A stretch of DNA of 64,000 nucleotides from Acidobacteriaceae bacterium (GTDB lineage: Bacteria; Acidobacteriota; Terriglobia; Bryobacterales; Bryobacteraceae): NCBI GenBank assembly GCA_019233755.1, contig JAFAMD010000021.1:1-64000 (forward strand). Direction: 5' to 3'. Each line of letters begins with the position of its first letter. Within the stretch, counting starts at the first letter, position 1. The notes under the pieces were generated by a model, which had not been told where the DNA came from, made no database searches, and saw nothing but the letters and a program-made list of their open reading frames with translations. This document shows positions 26,106 to 36,021 of the stretch, in pieces. Position numbers and translations under genes: made by a program.

Positions 26106-29033
26106 CTAAGACGCAAACAAAGCGCCTTGCCGCTCGAACTCCCACTCGCGCCAGGCATCCAGCAGCGGGAAATAGAGTCCGAGCGAGACCGGACCACCCG
26201 CCAACCTGGATACCAGGGTTGCGTAGCTCTCGAGCTGCGGCCGGTATCGCCGCTGCTCTTCATTGAGAAAGACCGCGGTCTCCGCGCCCTCATGTTCGCT
26301 CGTTTTGAAATCGATAATCCACAACCGGCCGCGCTCATCCCGAAAAAACCGGTCTACCGTTCCACTGATCAGCACATTCCCGATCTTTCCGCCAATAGCC
26401 CACTCGGAACGCGCCTCCGCGTGCGGTGCGAGAATCCATCGGCCACGCTCGCTTTTCAACGTGTTCGTCAACGCGCGCACAACCTGCGCTGAACCTACGC
26501 CTGCCTCAGACCGCCGCACTCCCAGCCGCCGCAGCTCGGATTCAATGGCAGGCAGCAATGCCGCAAGACGGTCAGCCGTCCACCCGCTGTTTCCCGCGCT
26601 GATCCGGTGCAACAGTGCATGCACCACCGTTCCCACATGCCTGCTCGTATGGCTCACCCATTCGTAGGTAACCCTGCGATCCGAGGCAGTCACGCGCTCA
26701 ATAACGGGAGCCCACTGCACAGAGGGATCCAATCGCGGCGCCTTCCAGGTTGCCGGAACACGCCGCAAAATCGTCTTTGCCGGCTGCGCTTCGGCGGCCA
26801 CATTTTGAACCAGCGCCCGGCTGCGGCGCATTGCCTCGAACGCGGGCTGAACGCTGTCCCAGATCAGGCGAAGAAACGTGCCCGACCTCGGAGTGGCAAG
26901 ATCTCCGTCTTTTTTGAGCTTTCCACTGCCGAGCAAATACAGCTTGTTCTCCGCACGCGTGCACGCCACGTAGAAGACGCGCTTGATCTCATGCATGCTT
27001 CGCGCATCATCTTCCTGCACAATCGAACTGTATGTTTCGTCCTCTCCGCCTTTCTGCGGTTTGGCTGCGATATGCAACGTGACGTTTCCGTCTTCGGCAA
27101 CCTCCTCGCTCCAGGCAAGCAGTTCGCGGCCGTTTCCCTGCGTGGGCTTATGCAGTTTCGGCAGAATTACTGTCCCGAACTCCAGCCCCTTGGCCTTGAA
27201 AATCGTCATCACCTGCACCCTGGCGTCGCCACTACCCGGCTTTGCGAACAGCCCGTCGAGCATCTGGTCCAGCCGGGCGAAATCACGAATGACACCACCT
27301 TCTTCGACCGCTTCGATCAGGTCCAAACACGTCGCAAAATCTTCCAAGTGGTTCGACTGGCTCAGCAAGGCGGGGCCGCCGAGCGCCAGCCATGTATGTT
27401 CGATCAGTTCGCGCATTCGAATGCGGCCCACGCTCGCAACCGCGGCCGATAGGATTTCCTGCACCCTGACTGCCCGGCTTCGGCCCGCCGCGGATAACTG
27501 CGCGATCTTCTCCGGATCCGACAGCAGGTCGAGAATCGTACGCTCCGGCTCGTTTTCGGCAAGCGCGGCCAGATCCGCGAGTTCGAGCCCGCACCAGGGA
27601 GCCCGTAAACAAGCAAGCCAGGAGATTCGATCGCCCACATGCGAGATCGCGCGCGTCAGAGAGACCAGATCCAATACGTGCTGCTCCTCAGCGAGCGCCG
27701 CAATCTCTACAGCCTCGTATGCAATGCCTGCGCGGCGGAGCAGCGGAAGAATGTCCGCCACGTGCGATCTGCTGCGTAGCAGAATCGCGACCGTCCCGTT
27801 ATTGATTTCGCGCTGCACGATCTGCAGCACCGCGCTGGCTTCCTCATTGCCCGAATCTTCCAGAAGCGCGATGAGTTCCGGCTCGCACCCGCCTGCCTCG
27901 CGCGCCGCTTGCGAATGGCGGAACACCACGTCGCCGCCGCTATCGGCCAACATTACCGGGCTGAACTTTTCCTCCACCCAGCGCAGAATCGCGGGAGTGC
28001 AGCGAAAATTCGTCGTGAGGCTGAGCGGAGTCAGCCGTACGGAGCCGAGTTGCTGCTGTTTCCAGCAGCGTAGGAACAGCGATACCTCTGCACCCCGAAA
28101 GCGATAGATACTCTGCATAGGGTCGCCGACCACGAACAGAGTGTGTCCATCTCCGTCAGACCATTGCGCCGTCAACGCCGTGATCAGATCGTATTGTGCG
28201 ACCGACGTATCCTGGAACTCGTCTACCAGCAGGTGCTCGATCTGGTAATCGAGCCAGTACAGAAGATCGCTCGGCCGGTCCGGCGTCCCCAATGCCTTGA
28301 TGGCTGCACGGGTCACTTCGGTAAAGTCCACCGCACCCCAATCGCGAAACACATGCGACAGCGTCTCGCGAGCCCGGCTTAGTAGACGGCAAAAATGAGC
28401 GATCTCCGATGGATGATCTTCTTCACCGATAAAGGTCCACTGGTCTCGCTGCTCCAGCATGCTGACCATCTGCCGTTCCAGGCGGCCCAGGTCATTGTCG
28501 AAGTAAGCCGCCAGTGTGAGCAGTAACAGTTTTTCGTCCGGATCGCCTTCCGCCAGCTCGCGCAGCGTCCGCTGCGCGGCCACCCGGTACAAGTCGTTCG
28601 CGTCCTCTACAACCTTGCCGACGACACCAAATTCGGATACCACCGGCATCCGCCGCACGAGCATCGCGCATAATGAATCGATGGTCTGTATCTGCAGACG
28701 TCCCGTGTCTTCGATCAGATTCCATCCATGCCGCTGGTCGTTTGCCAGCGCTGCTTTTGCAAGAGCACGGGTTTTCCGATCAAAATCCGCCTCGACCGGC
28801 TGATCTTCGCGGGCGGCCAGCAGCGCGTCATGAATCCGCTCCCGCATCTCGGCCGCGGCCTTAATCGTGAACGTCATCGCGACGATCGATTCCGGCCGCT
28901 CCACCGCGCCCAGCAGCCGCAGATACCGTTGCACCAGCAACCCGGTTTTGCCCGAGCCCGCCGGCGCCTGCACAATAAACGATCGCGATGGATCGAGAGC
29001 CGTGTCACGCTGTGCCTGATCGGAGACCGTCAT
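26106..29033 (-). CDS. addA: AddA-like UvrD-family helicase-nuclease
   Basis: This 975-residue protein is the helicase-nuclease subunit of an AddAB/RecBCD-type break-processing complex. Walker A is APAGSGKT (Lys29-Thr30). Motif Ia is MTFTIKAAAEMRERI, motif II is LLVDEFQDTS, and motif VI falls in FYVACTRAENKLYL. The C-terminal PD-(D/E)XK nuclease shows a conserved His in HVGTVVHALLH, an Asp in GTVDRFF, IIDFKTSEH and the following QLESYATL. Its start overlaps the stop of the addB-like gene by four bases. It is somewhat shorter than Bacillus AddA, which fits the proteobacterial and acidobacterial versions. Confidence 0.9.
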   Translation of the reverse strand: MTVSDQAQRDTALDPSRSFIVQAPAGSGKTGLLVQRYLRLLGAVERPESIVAMTFTIKAAAEMRERIHDALLAAREDQPVEADFDRKTRALAKAALANDQRHGWNLIEDTGRLQIQTIDSLCAMLVRRMPVVSEFGVVGKVVEDANDLYRVAAQRTLRELAEGDPDEKLLLLTLAAYFDNDLGRLERQMVSMLEQRDQWTFIGEEDHPSEIAHFCRLLSRARETLSHVFRDWGAVDFTEVTRAAIKALGTPDRPSDLLYWLDYQIEHLLVDEFQDTSVAQYDLITALTAQWSDGDGHTLFVVGDPMQSIYRFRGAEVSLFLRCWKQQQLGSVRLTPLSLTTNFRCTPAILRWVEEKFSPVMLADSGGDVVFRHSQAAREAGGCEPELIALLEDSGNEEASAVLQIVQREINNGTVAILLRSRSHVADILPLLRRAGIAYEAVEIAALAEEQHVLDLVSLTRAISHVGDRISWLACLRAPWCGLELADLAALAENEPERTILDLLSDPEKIAQLSAAGRSRAVRVQEILSAAVASVGRIRMRELIEHTWLALGGPALLSQSNHLEDFATCLDLIEAVEEGGVIRDFARLDQMLDGLFAKPGSGDARVQVMTIFKAKGLEFGTVILPKLHKPTQGNGRELLAWSEEVAEDGNVTLHIAAKPQKGGEDETYSSIVQEDDARSMHEIKRVFYVACTRAENKLYLLGSGKLKKDGDLATPRSGTFLRLIWDSVQPAFEAMRRSRALVQNVAAEAQPAKTILRRVPATWKAPRLDPSVQWAPVIERVTASDRRVTYEWVSHTSRHVGTVVHALLHRISAGNSGWTADRLAALLPAIESELRRLGVRRSEAGVGSAQVVRALTNTLKSERGRWILAPHAEARSEWAIGGKIGNVLISGTVDRFFRDERGRLWIIDFKTSEHEGAETAVFLNEEQRRYRPQLESYATLVSRLAGGPVSLGLYFPLLDAWREWEFERQGALFAS

Positions 29034-31645
29034 TCCGTCTCCTGCTCTTCACGCGCGTTCTCGTTGACCCGGCAGAAGGGCTTGTTGCCGCAGAAATCGC
29101 AGGCGCCCTTGGCAGGATCAACCGCCGCCCAGCCACCTGCGAACTGTTTCGCCAGCCGCGAGACTTCCGCATCCGCTTCGGCCAGGTAGTCCTCCCAATC
29201 GTCCTTCCTTACGGTGATAGTCCCGGTCTTGAAGTGCTTTTCCCGTGCAACTCCTACTACTTTCGGATCACGCGGCTTCAGCTCCGCAAGATAAACGCCG
29301 TCCACTTCGCTCCCGACCGCCGATGCATACACCAGCAACTGCGGTTCCTGCGGCCGCGGACAATCCAGCTTGCCTTTCGATTGCGCGCCGCTTTTATAGT
29401 CGATCAGCAGAATGCTGCCGTCCGGCAGCCGGTCCATTCGGTCTACACGCAGGCGCAGCGGCAGCCCCGCCAGCTCGAAGATCCGTTCCTGCTCTGTCAA
29501 TTCCACGGTGAACGGCTTTTTCCGCTGCCGCTCTACGTCGAGCCAGTCCAGAATCAATGCTTGCAGGCGCCAGCGCTCCACCTCGCTGACCGCCTCATGC
29601 AGCGGACTCGCCTCGTTTATGCTAACCGCGTTTTCCACTGATTGCTTCACCAGGCATTCGAGATCTTTTGCAAGAATGCTCTGCAAGCGCTGCGACGTTT
29701 TCAATTCCTGCCAAACGAACTCCAGGGCTCTGTGCAGAAATCCGCCACGCTCCCGACTGTCAAGCCCGAGCGAGGCATCTTCGAGAGACCGAGCGCTCAA
29801 TCGGTATTCGGCGAACGCCCGAAACGGACACAGCGACTGCGCCTTGATGATTCCCGTTCCGCCCTTAGCCAAACCGTTCACGAGATAGGCCGGCGCCAGC
29901 GAATCCTCCAACTCCTCCAGCGCGACCGGCTGGAAGGACTCCCATGGCCGCTTGCCGACCCAAATTCCTTCCGTCTGCGCTCCCGGCTCGACAACGCGCT
30001 GCACCGCCGGAGACACGCGGCCCGAATAAGTCGCCCGCAGAACCGGCGCGGCGGCGAAAACCGCACTGCTCATGCGCTCCCGCTCGGCCCAGACCATTTG
30101 CGGCGAACTGCCGGGAACGCCATGTGCCCGCTGCACCTTTAGCGGAATTAGAGGCGAGGCACGATCCACTCCGGGCGGCCATCTCTCATCGGAAAGCCCG
30201 CATATCATCGCTGCGTCGAACTCGAGACCCGCTGCCTCGTTCGCATCCAGCACTTGCACCGGCGAATCCCAGTCCCCGGTCTCCATAGAAATCGCAAGAA
30301 GGCTGCACAGATGCGAGGTGGCTTCATCGAGAGTTACCGGCTTCGACACCAGTCCGAGCGCCGCCAAATCGGCAAGCGAATTCTCCCAGGCATCGAGGGC
30401 CTTCTGCTCACGATCGCTCAGCTCTTCGCTGCCGGGCCAGCCGGCTGCCTTGAGAAGCGTTCCAATGAACTCGCTCCAGTCGGATAGTTCAGCGACGCCT
30501 TTCCTCCGACGCAGCACCGCGCGAACACTGGGCCAGATGCGCGTCAGCAAAGGGCAGTTTCCCGTCACTCGCTCCAAATCACGCAGCGCGACATCCGGTT
30601 CGCGCTTTTCCCTCAGCCGCACATCGGCCAATGCTCGCACGCTTCGCTCGAGCGCAGCACCTGCAATAAAGGGCGAGCGCAGAATGGATCCTGCCGATTC
30701 CAGCCGGAAGCGCGGCCGAGCCAGGTCAAGCAGCAGCAATGCGCTTGCAATCAGCGGATGCTGCGATAATGGCTCCCCCGTACCGACATGGAACGCCGGC
30801 TGAACCCGATCTGCGGGCGTCTCCCGCCGCAGGAAGCGAAACGTAGCCGCCGGGTAGAAAACCTGCTCGAATATGCGTCGGGCGAGCGAACGGCTTTGCT
30901 CCAGATCGGGCACAAAAACCGCGATGGATTGCGAAGGGTTCCGTTCGAACTCCGCGCGCGCCCACCTCGCCGCGTGGTCGATCTCCTGTTCGAAGTCCTC
31001 GCACTGTTTTGCGGGAATGATGACTTGCTGCTGGCGCCTGTCGAGCGGGATTACAGCGTACGACTTTGGCTGGGCTTCTACTAAAGCGCGAAGCGCCGGC
31101 GTGATGGTCTCGAAGCCCGCAAACACGGTATCGGGTGGCTTGCACAGCCCGTGGGCCATCCAGCCAGGCAGCAGCCGCCAGACATCCACCCTTGTAATCC
31201 AGTTGTTTTGGCGGCAAATGCTCCGGAATGATTCCAGCCAGCGCTGGAAGTGCAGGGCATCCTCGTTATCTTTCCAGGCTTCGCCATCGGGAAGAATCTG
31301 CCATTCCGTCAGAATCCGCAGCGCATGAGCGGCAAGCCTTGCCGTTCCGCTCACATCGAAAAGATCCGGATGCTCGCGCTGGATGATTTGCTGCCACAGC
31401 ACCTGCTCTTGCGCGCCAGATAGCAACAGGGGAACGTCCTCTTCGCCGAATCGTGCCTCCTGCCAGCAGTTTGCGAGCCATGCATTAACCGAATAAACGG
31501 CAGGGCGCTCCCAACTCCTCCGCTCATTCTCAAGTTGAGTTCTGGCAAATCCCCGTGTTGCGACGGAGGCCAATAGAGGGGTTGGAGTAACTACAACCGC
31601 CTTCCTCTCCGCGCAGGAGAGGAGGCCGGGAAAGGCAAAACGCAT
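29030..31645 (-). CDS. addB: AddB-like PD-(D/E)XK nuclease with iron-sulfur cysteines
   Basis: This 871-residue partner of the AddA-like protein probably recognises and resects double-strand ends. I see no Walker A motif at its N-terminus, so the helicase-like part is likely inactive, as in many AddB proteins. The C-terminal nuclease has GGFLHRALEFVW, LRVDRMD, LLIDYKSG and QLLVYA. Four cysteines typical of the AddB iron-sulfur staple are present: one before the nuclease (LCPFRAF) and three at the end (CDFCGNKPFC). Its general layout matches the family often labelled probable DNA repair protein. The ATGA overlap with addA indicates coupled translation. Confidence 0.87.
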   Translation of the reverse strand: MRFAFPGLLSCAERKAVVVTPTPLLASVATRGFARTQLENERRSWERPAVYSVNAWLANCWQEARFGEEDVPLLLSGAQEQVLWQQIIQREHPDLFDVSGTARLAAHALRILTEWQILPDGEAWKDNEDALHFQRWLESFRSICRQNNWITRVDVWRLLPGWMAHGLCKPPDTVFAGFETITPALRALVEAQPKSYAVIPLDRRQQQVIIPAKQCEDFEQEIDHAARWARAEFERNPSQSIAVFVPDLEQSRSLARRIFEQVFYPAATFRFLRRETPADRVQPAFHVGTGEPLSQHPLIASALLLLDLARPRFRLESAGSILRSPFIAGAALERSVRALADVRLREKREPDVALRDLERVTGNCPLLTRIWPSVRAVLRRRKGVAELSDWSEFIGTLLKAAGWPGSEELSDREQKALDAWENSLADLAALGLVSKPVTLDEATSHLCSLLAISMETGDWDSPVQVLDANEAAGLEFDAAMICGLSDERWPPGVDRASPLIPLKVQRAHGVPGSSPQMVWAERERMSSAVFAAAPVLRATYSGRVSPAVQRVVEPGAQTEGIWVGKRPWESFQPVALEELEDSLAPAYLVNGLAKGGTGIIKAQSLCPFRAFAEYRLSARSLEDASLGLDSRERGGFLHRALEFVWQELKTSQRLQSILAKDLECLVKQSVENAVSINEASPLHEAVSEVERWRLQALILDWLDVERQRKKPFTVELTEQERIFELAGLPLRLRVDRMDRLPDGSILLIDYKSGAQSKGKLDCPRPQEPQLLVYASAVGSEVDGVYLAELKPRDPKVVGVAREKHFKTGTITVRKDDWEDYLAEADAEVSRLAKQFAGGWAAVDPAKGACDFCGNKPFCRVNENAREEQETE

Positions 31646-31693
31646 GAGGTTGGTAGACCTATTATCGCGGGCGCGTCATCCGGCGGGCTCAGC

Positions 31694-32704
31694 CTACTCC
31701 TCGGCCACTTTTAAGATGAGCTTCCCGTTGTTCTCGCCGGTGAACAGCTTCAGGAAAACTTCAGGAAACGTTTCCAAGCCAGAAAAGATGTCCTCCCGCC
31801 CTTTGAGCTTTCCCTGTGCCATCCAGCCAGTCATCTCGTGCGCTGCTTCCCGGTACCTGCTGATGAAGTCCGTCACGAGCATTCCTTCCATCCGCGCCCG
31901 TCGGATCAGTAGCAACAGATAATTCGCCGGTCCTTTGACCGGAGCAGTATTGTTGTATTGCGAAATCGCCCCACAGATCACTATCCGCGCATGCAGGTTG
32001 ATCTGTAGCAGAACCTCGTCAAGTAACTCCCCGCCAACGTTATCGAAGTAGACATCGATGCCGTCCGGACATTGCTGCGCGAGGGCCTGTCCTACCTTTC
32101 CCTGCTTGTAATCGATCGCCGCGTCAAAGCCAAGCTCTTCCGTGATATATCTGCATTTGCCGGATCCGCCCGCGATCCCCACCACCCGGCATCGTTTGAT
32201 CTTTGCGATTTGGCCCGCTACAGATCCAACGGCACCTGCCGCACCTGAAACTACAACCGTTTCACCCGGCTTCGGTTGTCCCACTTCGAGCAATCCGAAA
32301 TACGCTGTCATGCCGGTCATGCCGAGGGTGGAAAGATAGACCGGGAGCGATGCGCGAGAGGGCTCTACTTTGGTCGCGCGCTCGCCGTTTGAAATCGCGT
32401 ACTCCTGTACGCCGAATACTCCCGTCACGTAATCGCCTGGTTGGAAATTCGGATGCTTCGAGGCGACCACACGGCCGGCTCCCAGCGCGCGCATCACTTC
32501 TCCAATCTGCACCGGAGGAACGTACGATTCCACATCGTTCATCCACGGGCGCATCGCGGGATCGAGTGAGATATAGAGAATCTTGACGAGAAATTCCTCT
32601 TCTGCAGGCTCGCAAAGCGTCTCTTCCGTAAAGTTCCAATCCGCGCGCCTGGGTATGCCAACCGGCCGTGCAGCCAGCCGGAATTGCCGGTTTCGTGGCG
32701 CCAT
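31694..32704 (-). CDS. Zinc-independent NADP-dependent alkene reductase (MDR family)
   Basis: This 336-residue medium-chain dehydrogenase/reductase resembles leukotriene-B4/prostaglandin reductases and bacterial CurA/YncB. It likely reduces alpha,beta-unsaturated ketones or aldehydes with NADPH in the cytosol. The N-terminal GroES-like domain has ISLDPAMRPWMND, the Rossmann fold shows VVSGAAGAVGSVAGQIAK, and the product lacks the zinc-ligand cysteines of alcohol dehydrogenases. It is 48 bp upstream of the addB-like gene and on the same strand, but a functional link is not evident. It diverges from proS. Confidence 0.88.
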   Translation of the reverse strand: MAPRNRQFRLAARPVGIPRRADWNFTEETLCEPAEEEFLVKILYISLDPAMRPWMNDVESYVPPVQIGEVMRALGAGRVVASKHPNFQPGDYVTGVFGVQEYAISNGERATKVEPSRASLPVYLSTLGMTGMTAYFGLLEVGQPKPGETVVVSGAAGAVGSVAGQIAKIKRCRVVGIAGGSGKCRYITEELGFDAAIDYKQGKVGQALAQQCPDGIDVYFDNVGGELLDEVLLQINLHARIVICGAISQYNNTAPVKGPANYLLLLIRRARMEGMLVTDFISRYREAAHEMTGWMAQGKLKGREDIFSGLETFPEVFLKLFTGENNGKLILKVAEE

Positions 32705-32793
32705 TTATCATTAGAATTCTACATTTCGCGTTCGCCCGGCGGTCGAGAAGACACAGGCTCGCATGCGGCGACAGCGACAATTGAAAGATACGA

Positions 32794-34236
32794 ATGGCAG
32801 AATCGCGAATCACACCTCGAAATCAGGATTTCGCCGCCTGGTACCAGGACGTCGTCCTCCAGGGCGATATGGCCGAACCGGCAGAAATCGTTAAAGGCTG
32901 CATGGTCATTAAGCCGAATGGCTATGCGATTTGGGAGCGGCTGCAGCAGGAACTCGACAGCCGCTTTAAAGCGGCCGGCCACCAAAACGTCTATTTCCCC
33001 CTGCTCATCCCGCAGAGTTTCCTCAAGAAAGAGGCGGAACACGTCGAAGGGTTCTCTCCCGAACTGGCGGTTGTGACGATTGCCGGCGGTAAGGAACTGG
33101 AAGAGCCTTACGTTATCCGGCCGACTTCGGAAACCATCATCGGCCACTTTTTCGCGCGCTGGATTCAAAGCTGGCGTGATCTCCCGGTTCTGATCAACCA
33201 GTGGGCAAACGTCGTGCGGTGGGAGCTGCGCACACGCATGTTCCTGCGCACCACGGAGTTCCTGTGGCAGGAAGGCCATACCGCGCACGCATCCCACGAG
33301 GAGGCGCTTGAAGAGGTTCTCAAGATTCTCGATGTCTATGCGGATGTGGCGGAGAACGTTATGGCGATGCCAGTGATCAAAGGCATCAAGACAAGCGGCG
33401 AAAAATTTGCCGGAGCGTTGCGCAGCTACTCCATCGAAAGCATGATGCAAAACGGTCTCGCGCTGCAGTCAGGTACAAGCCATGACCTGGGTCAGAACTT
33501 CGGCAAGGCATTCGACGTGAAGTTCCAAACCCGCGAAGGGACGCTCGATTATGTATGGCAGACAAGCTGGGGTGTCAGCACGCGCTTGATCGGCGGTTTG
33601 ATAATGACGCACTCGGACGACAAGGGCCTGGTGCTGCCGCCGAAACTGGCTCCAAACGCGGCTGTGTTGGTGCCGATTTACCGCAAGGATGACGAACGTA
33701 GTGCGGTACTCGAAACCGCCGGCAAAATCGCCGCGGACCTGAACATTAAAATCGATGACCGCGAAGGCCAGACGCCCGGAGCGAAATTCTTCCATTGGGA
33801 GCGGCGTGGTGTACCTGTAGTGATGGAGTTGGGGCCGCGCGACCTCGCTTCCGGCAATGTCGTCTTAAAGCGGCGCGATACGGGCGGCAAGGAAACCGTT
33901 GCCCAAGCCGACGTATCGCATGCGCTGAAAGAAACCCTCACCGCCATCCAGACTAGTCTTCTCGCTGCTGCGAAAACGCGTCAAAAAGAGAACACCGTAT
34001 TAGCGAATTCGATAGAAGACGTCGAAGACATCCTGCGCGATGTGACCGCGGAGAAGGGCGGCGGCAAGTTCGTGATGGCGCATCTCAAGGACGACCCGCA
34101 GTGCGATGTGCGGCTCAAAGAATTTAAGGCGACCATCCGGAACATTCCGTTAATTGACGAATACGACGGGCCAGGCAAATGCATTGTGACAGGCGAACCC
34201 GTTAGCCAGCGCGTCGTCGTTGCCAAAGCGTATTAG
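32794..34236 (+). CDS. proS: Prolyl-tRNA synthetase, archaeal/eukaryotic-type
   Basis: ProS charges tRNA-Pro. The 480-residue length, the lack of an inserted editing domain and the blocks [18 protein letters not shown] and VRGCMVIKP-like text (here [16 protein letters not shown]) mark the shorter ProS type shared with archaea and eukaryotes. Class II motif 2 is [16 protein letters not shown]; motif 3 is near [17 protein letters not shown]. The anticodon-binding domain follows, then the C-terminal domain typical of this type, with CIVTGEP near the end. The start ATG at 32794 lies 89 bp from the divergent reductase gene. A two-copy direct repeat follows the stop. Confidence 0.95.
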   Translation: MAESRITPRNQDFAAWYQDVVLQGDMAEPAEIVKGCMVIKPNGYAIWERLQQELDSRFKAAGHQNVYFPLLIPQSFLKKEAEHVEGFSPELAVVTIAGGKELEEPYVIRPTSETIIGHFFARWIQSWRDLPVLINQWANVVRWELRTRMFLRTTEFLWQEGHTAHASHEEALEEVLKILDVYADVAENVMAMPVIKGIKTSGEKFAGALRSYSIESMMQNGLALQSGTSHDLGQNFGKAFDVKFQTREGTLDYVWQTSWGVSTRLIGGLIMTHSDDKGLVLPPKLAPNAAVLVPIYRKDDERSAVLETAGKIAADLNIKIDDREGQTPGAKFFHWERRGVPVVMELGPRDLASGNVVLKRRDTGGKETVAQADVSHALKETLTAIQTSLLAAAKTRQKENTVLANSIEDVEDILRDVTAEKGGGKFVMAHLKDDPQCDVRLKEFKATIRNIPLIDEYDGPGKCIVTGEPVSQRVVVAKAY

Positions 34237-34249
34237 CCGGAGGCCTCCG

Positions 34250-34320
34250 GATGAGCTGGCGCTTTTCAGCCAGGCGAAGACCCAAGCACGATGAGCCGGC
34301 GCTTTTCAGCCAGGCGAAGA
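34250..34320. repeat. Two 31-bp direct repeats, period 40
   Basis: Copies lie at 34250-34280 and 34290-34320, both gatgagcYggcgctttt followed by cagccaggcgaaga, with one difference (T at 34257, C at 34297). Nine bases separate them. Each copy includes a near-palindromic TTCaGCCaGGCGAA core. They fill the gap between the convergent proS and dksA-like genes almost completely. They may be a regulatory, terminator or mobile-repeat (REP-like) element; only two copies are in this window. Confidence 0.8.
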
Positions 34321-34321
34321 T

Positions 34322-34663
34322 TCAACCGACCCCCTTGTGTTTCTGCTGATCCTCAAGGCAGTATGGCGTCCACGGTACGGCTTCCAGCCGCGCAAGGCCA
34401 ATCTGACGGCCGCACTGCACACAGCGGCCGTACTCTCCACGGTCCAGCCGCTGCAATGCGGCCCGCACCTGAACGAGCGTTTCGTTGGCCAGAGACGTCT
34501 CTTCGAAAGCGGTGAACTTCGCCTCCGAATCGGTCGCCTCATCGGCGCGATCCTCCACCTCCGCACCGCGAGCTTCCCGCGCCTGCCCGGCAAGCCGCGG
34601 GATCTCGTCCAACAACTCCTGCTCTTTCTCGACGAGCAACTTCCTGAAGTGTTCCGCGTCCAT
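34322..34663 (-). CDS. DksA/TraR-family regulator with an incomplete zinc finger
   Basis: DksA-type proteins enter the RNA polymerase secondary channel and alter initiation, often with ppGpp. From the ATG at 34663 (GGGAGGAG upstream) the product has 113 residues. A coiled coil carries the tip motif Asp38-x-x-Asp41-x-Ala43 expected for DksA activity. The zinc finger reads Cys81-x2-Cys84-x17-Cys102-x2-Asp105, so the fourth cysteine is replaced by aspartate. Either Asp completes the site or the protein is partly zinc-independent, as described for some DksA paralogues. The frame is open upstream to 34771, but that part has no homology signal. Confidence 0.87.
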   Translation of the reverse strand: MDAEHFRKLLVEKEQELLDEIPRLAGQAREARGAEVEDRADEATDSEAKFTAFEETSLANETLVQVRAALQRLDRGEYGRCVQCGRQIGLARLEAVPWTPYCLEDQQKHKGVG

Positions 34664-34742
34664 CAGGCCTATCGACTCCTCCCGGGCCGAATCGTTACCA
34701 TCAGACGAAAGAGTAAAAAGCGTCACTAAAATAGTTTCGGTC

Positions 34743-35864
34743 TCAGTGAGCGGTGGCTGGCCGGGTCTCATCGCCGGAGGAACGAGTCTCCTCGCCTGCG
34801 GGACGTAGCTGATCAGCCCGCATCCGGTGCTCTATGTCTTCGAACTCCTGCTTGCGGTGCAAGTAATAGTAGACAAACAGCAGCGTGAGCATGAAAAGTG
34901 CGAGGATCACCATCGCCAGAGCGAAGCGTTCAAGCCCGCGGACCGGCGCAGCCGCGATATGCTCATCCTGGCTGACAAGAACCACCCAGCCCAGGTTGGA
35001 GAAGTGCTGCTTGAGTCCGGTGCCGGAATAAGCGACGAGGTGCGGTCCGTTTTGCAGATTGGCTCTCAGCCAGCCGCTCTGGGTCCCATGCAATCCGCCG
35101 CCGAGTGAATCCCGGAGTGCATCGAAATGCGGCGACTTCAGGTGTGAGAACGCATCGGCATTCGGACCACTAACGATGGTGCCGTCATCGCTTACCAGTT
35201 CCGCGCGTGCACCGTTGCCGATCTGCGCCTCGCGGAATGGCGAAAGTATGTCATTGATATTTACCGCGCCGTTTACCACGCCAATCGTAGCCGCCGAACC
35301 GGGATCTTTCACCGGCACGCCGATATTGACATAGGAAGACTTCGTGAACTCGTCGTCCAGAATATCGCTGACCTTCGATACACCCTGCCCATTGTTGTAG
35401 ACCGCCTGCCACCCTGCATCCTGTGCGTAGGAAGCCTTCGGCGGCTGCTGCGTAGCTGCGATCACATTCCCGTTCTGGTCCGTTACCACCAGCGATAGGA
35501 ACTCTGGATTGAGCGTTTTTCGCTCGCGGAGGAGCTGGGAAAGACTCGAGCCAAGCATCCCGCCTCCTTCTTTCTTCCCGGCGCCAGCAGTGGCGTTTCC
35601 AGCTTTAGCTTCGGCTGAGACAGCGCTTACAACCGCGGGATCCACCGCGATAGCATTCACGGCGGCTACCCGGTTGCGCATCCCCTGCGACACCTGATTG
35701 CCGAGCTGTTGCGCGATCACCTTAAAGTCTGTTCCGACAGAATTATCAAGCGCCTTGTCGCTGCGCTCGGTCAGGAGCAGGCCAATCACACTCAGCGGAA
35801 CGATGACTACGATGAGCCCTAAGAGTAGCTTGGTTATCGAAACGCGGACTTCCAATCGATCCAT
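34743..35864 (-). CDS. Membrane-anchored Cache-type sensor without an output domain
   Basis: This 373-residue protein has an N-terminal membrane helix (about 8-32), a periplasmic region that looks like a double Cache ligand-binding domain (FLSLVVTDQNGNVIAAT, VNIGVPVKD, GNGARAELVSDDGTIVSGP), and a second membrane helix near 325-345. A short charged cytosolic tail follows. There is no HAMP, kinase, GGDEF or methyl-accepting domain, so signalling must go through another protein. I start at the ATG at 35864, with AGGAGG eight bases upstream. It is 79 bp from the dksA-like gene on the same strand. Confidence 0.8.
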   Translation of the reverse strand: MDRLEVRVSITKLLLGLIVVIVPLSVIGLLLTERSDKALDNSVGTDFKVIAQQLGNQVSQGMRNRVAAVNAIAVDPAVVSAVSAEAKAGNATAGAGKKEGGGMLGSSLSQLLRERKTLNPEFLSLVVTDQNGNVIAATQQPPKASYAQDAGWQAVYNNGQGVSKVSDILDDEFTKSSYVNIGVPVKDPGSAATIGVVNGAVNINDILSPFREAQIGNGARAELVSDDGTIVSGPNADAFSHLKSPHFDALRDSLGGGLHGTQSGWLRANLQNGPHLVAYSGTGLKQHFSNLGWVVLVSQDEHIAAAPVRGLERFALAMVILALFMLTLLFVYYYLHRKQEFEDIEHRMRADQLRPAGEETRSSGDETRPATAH

Positions 35865-36021
35865 GGCAAGACCTCCTCGTCCCTCCACTCGGAGAAGTGC
35901 CTGGGCCCGGGAGCGGCACGGCTTCCTCGCCGGTCTGCACGGGCTTTAGCCGCTTCCCCGGTTCGATAATACTCCAAATTCGCTGTATCCGGAAGTTCGG
36001 AACCGAGGCGCCGTTTGCAGG

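Noticed and set aside
26983-28107. Plus-strand open frames inside the addA-like gene (also 26607-27452)
   Set aside because: They are antisense to conserved helicase motifs and Ser/Arg-rich, as expected for shadow frames in GC-rich DNA.
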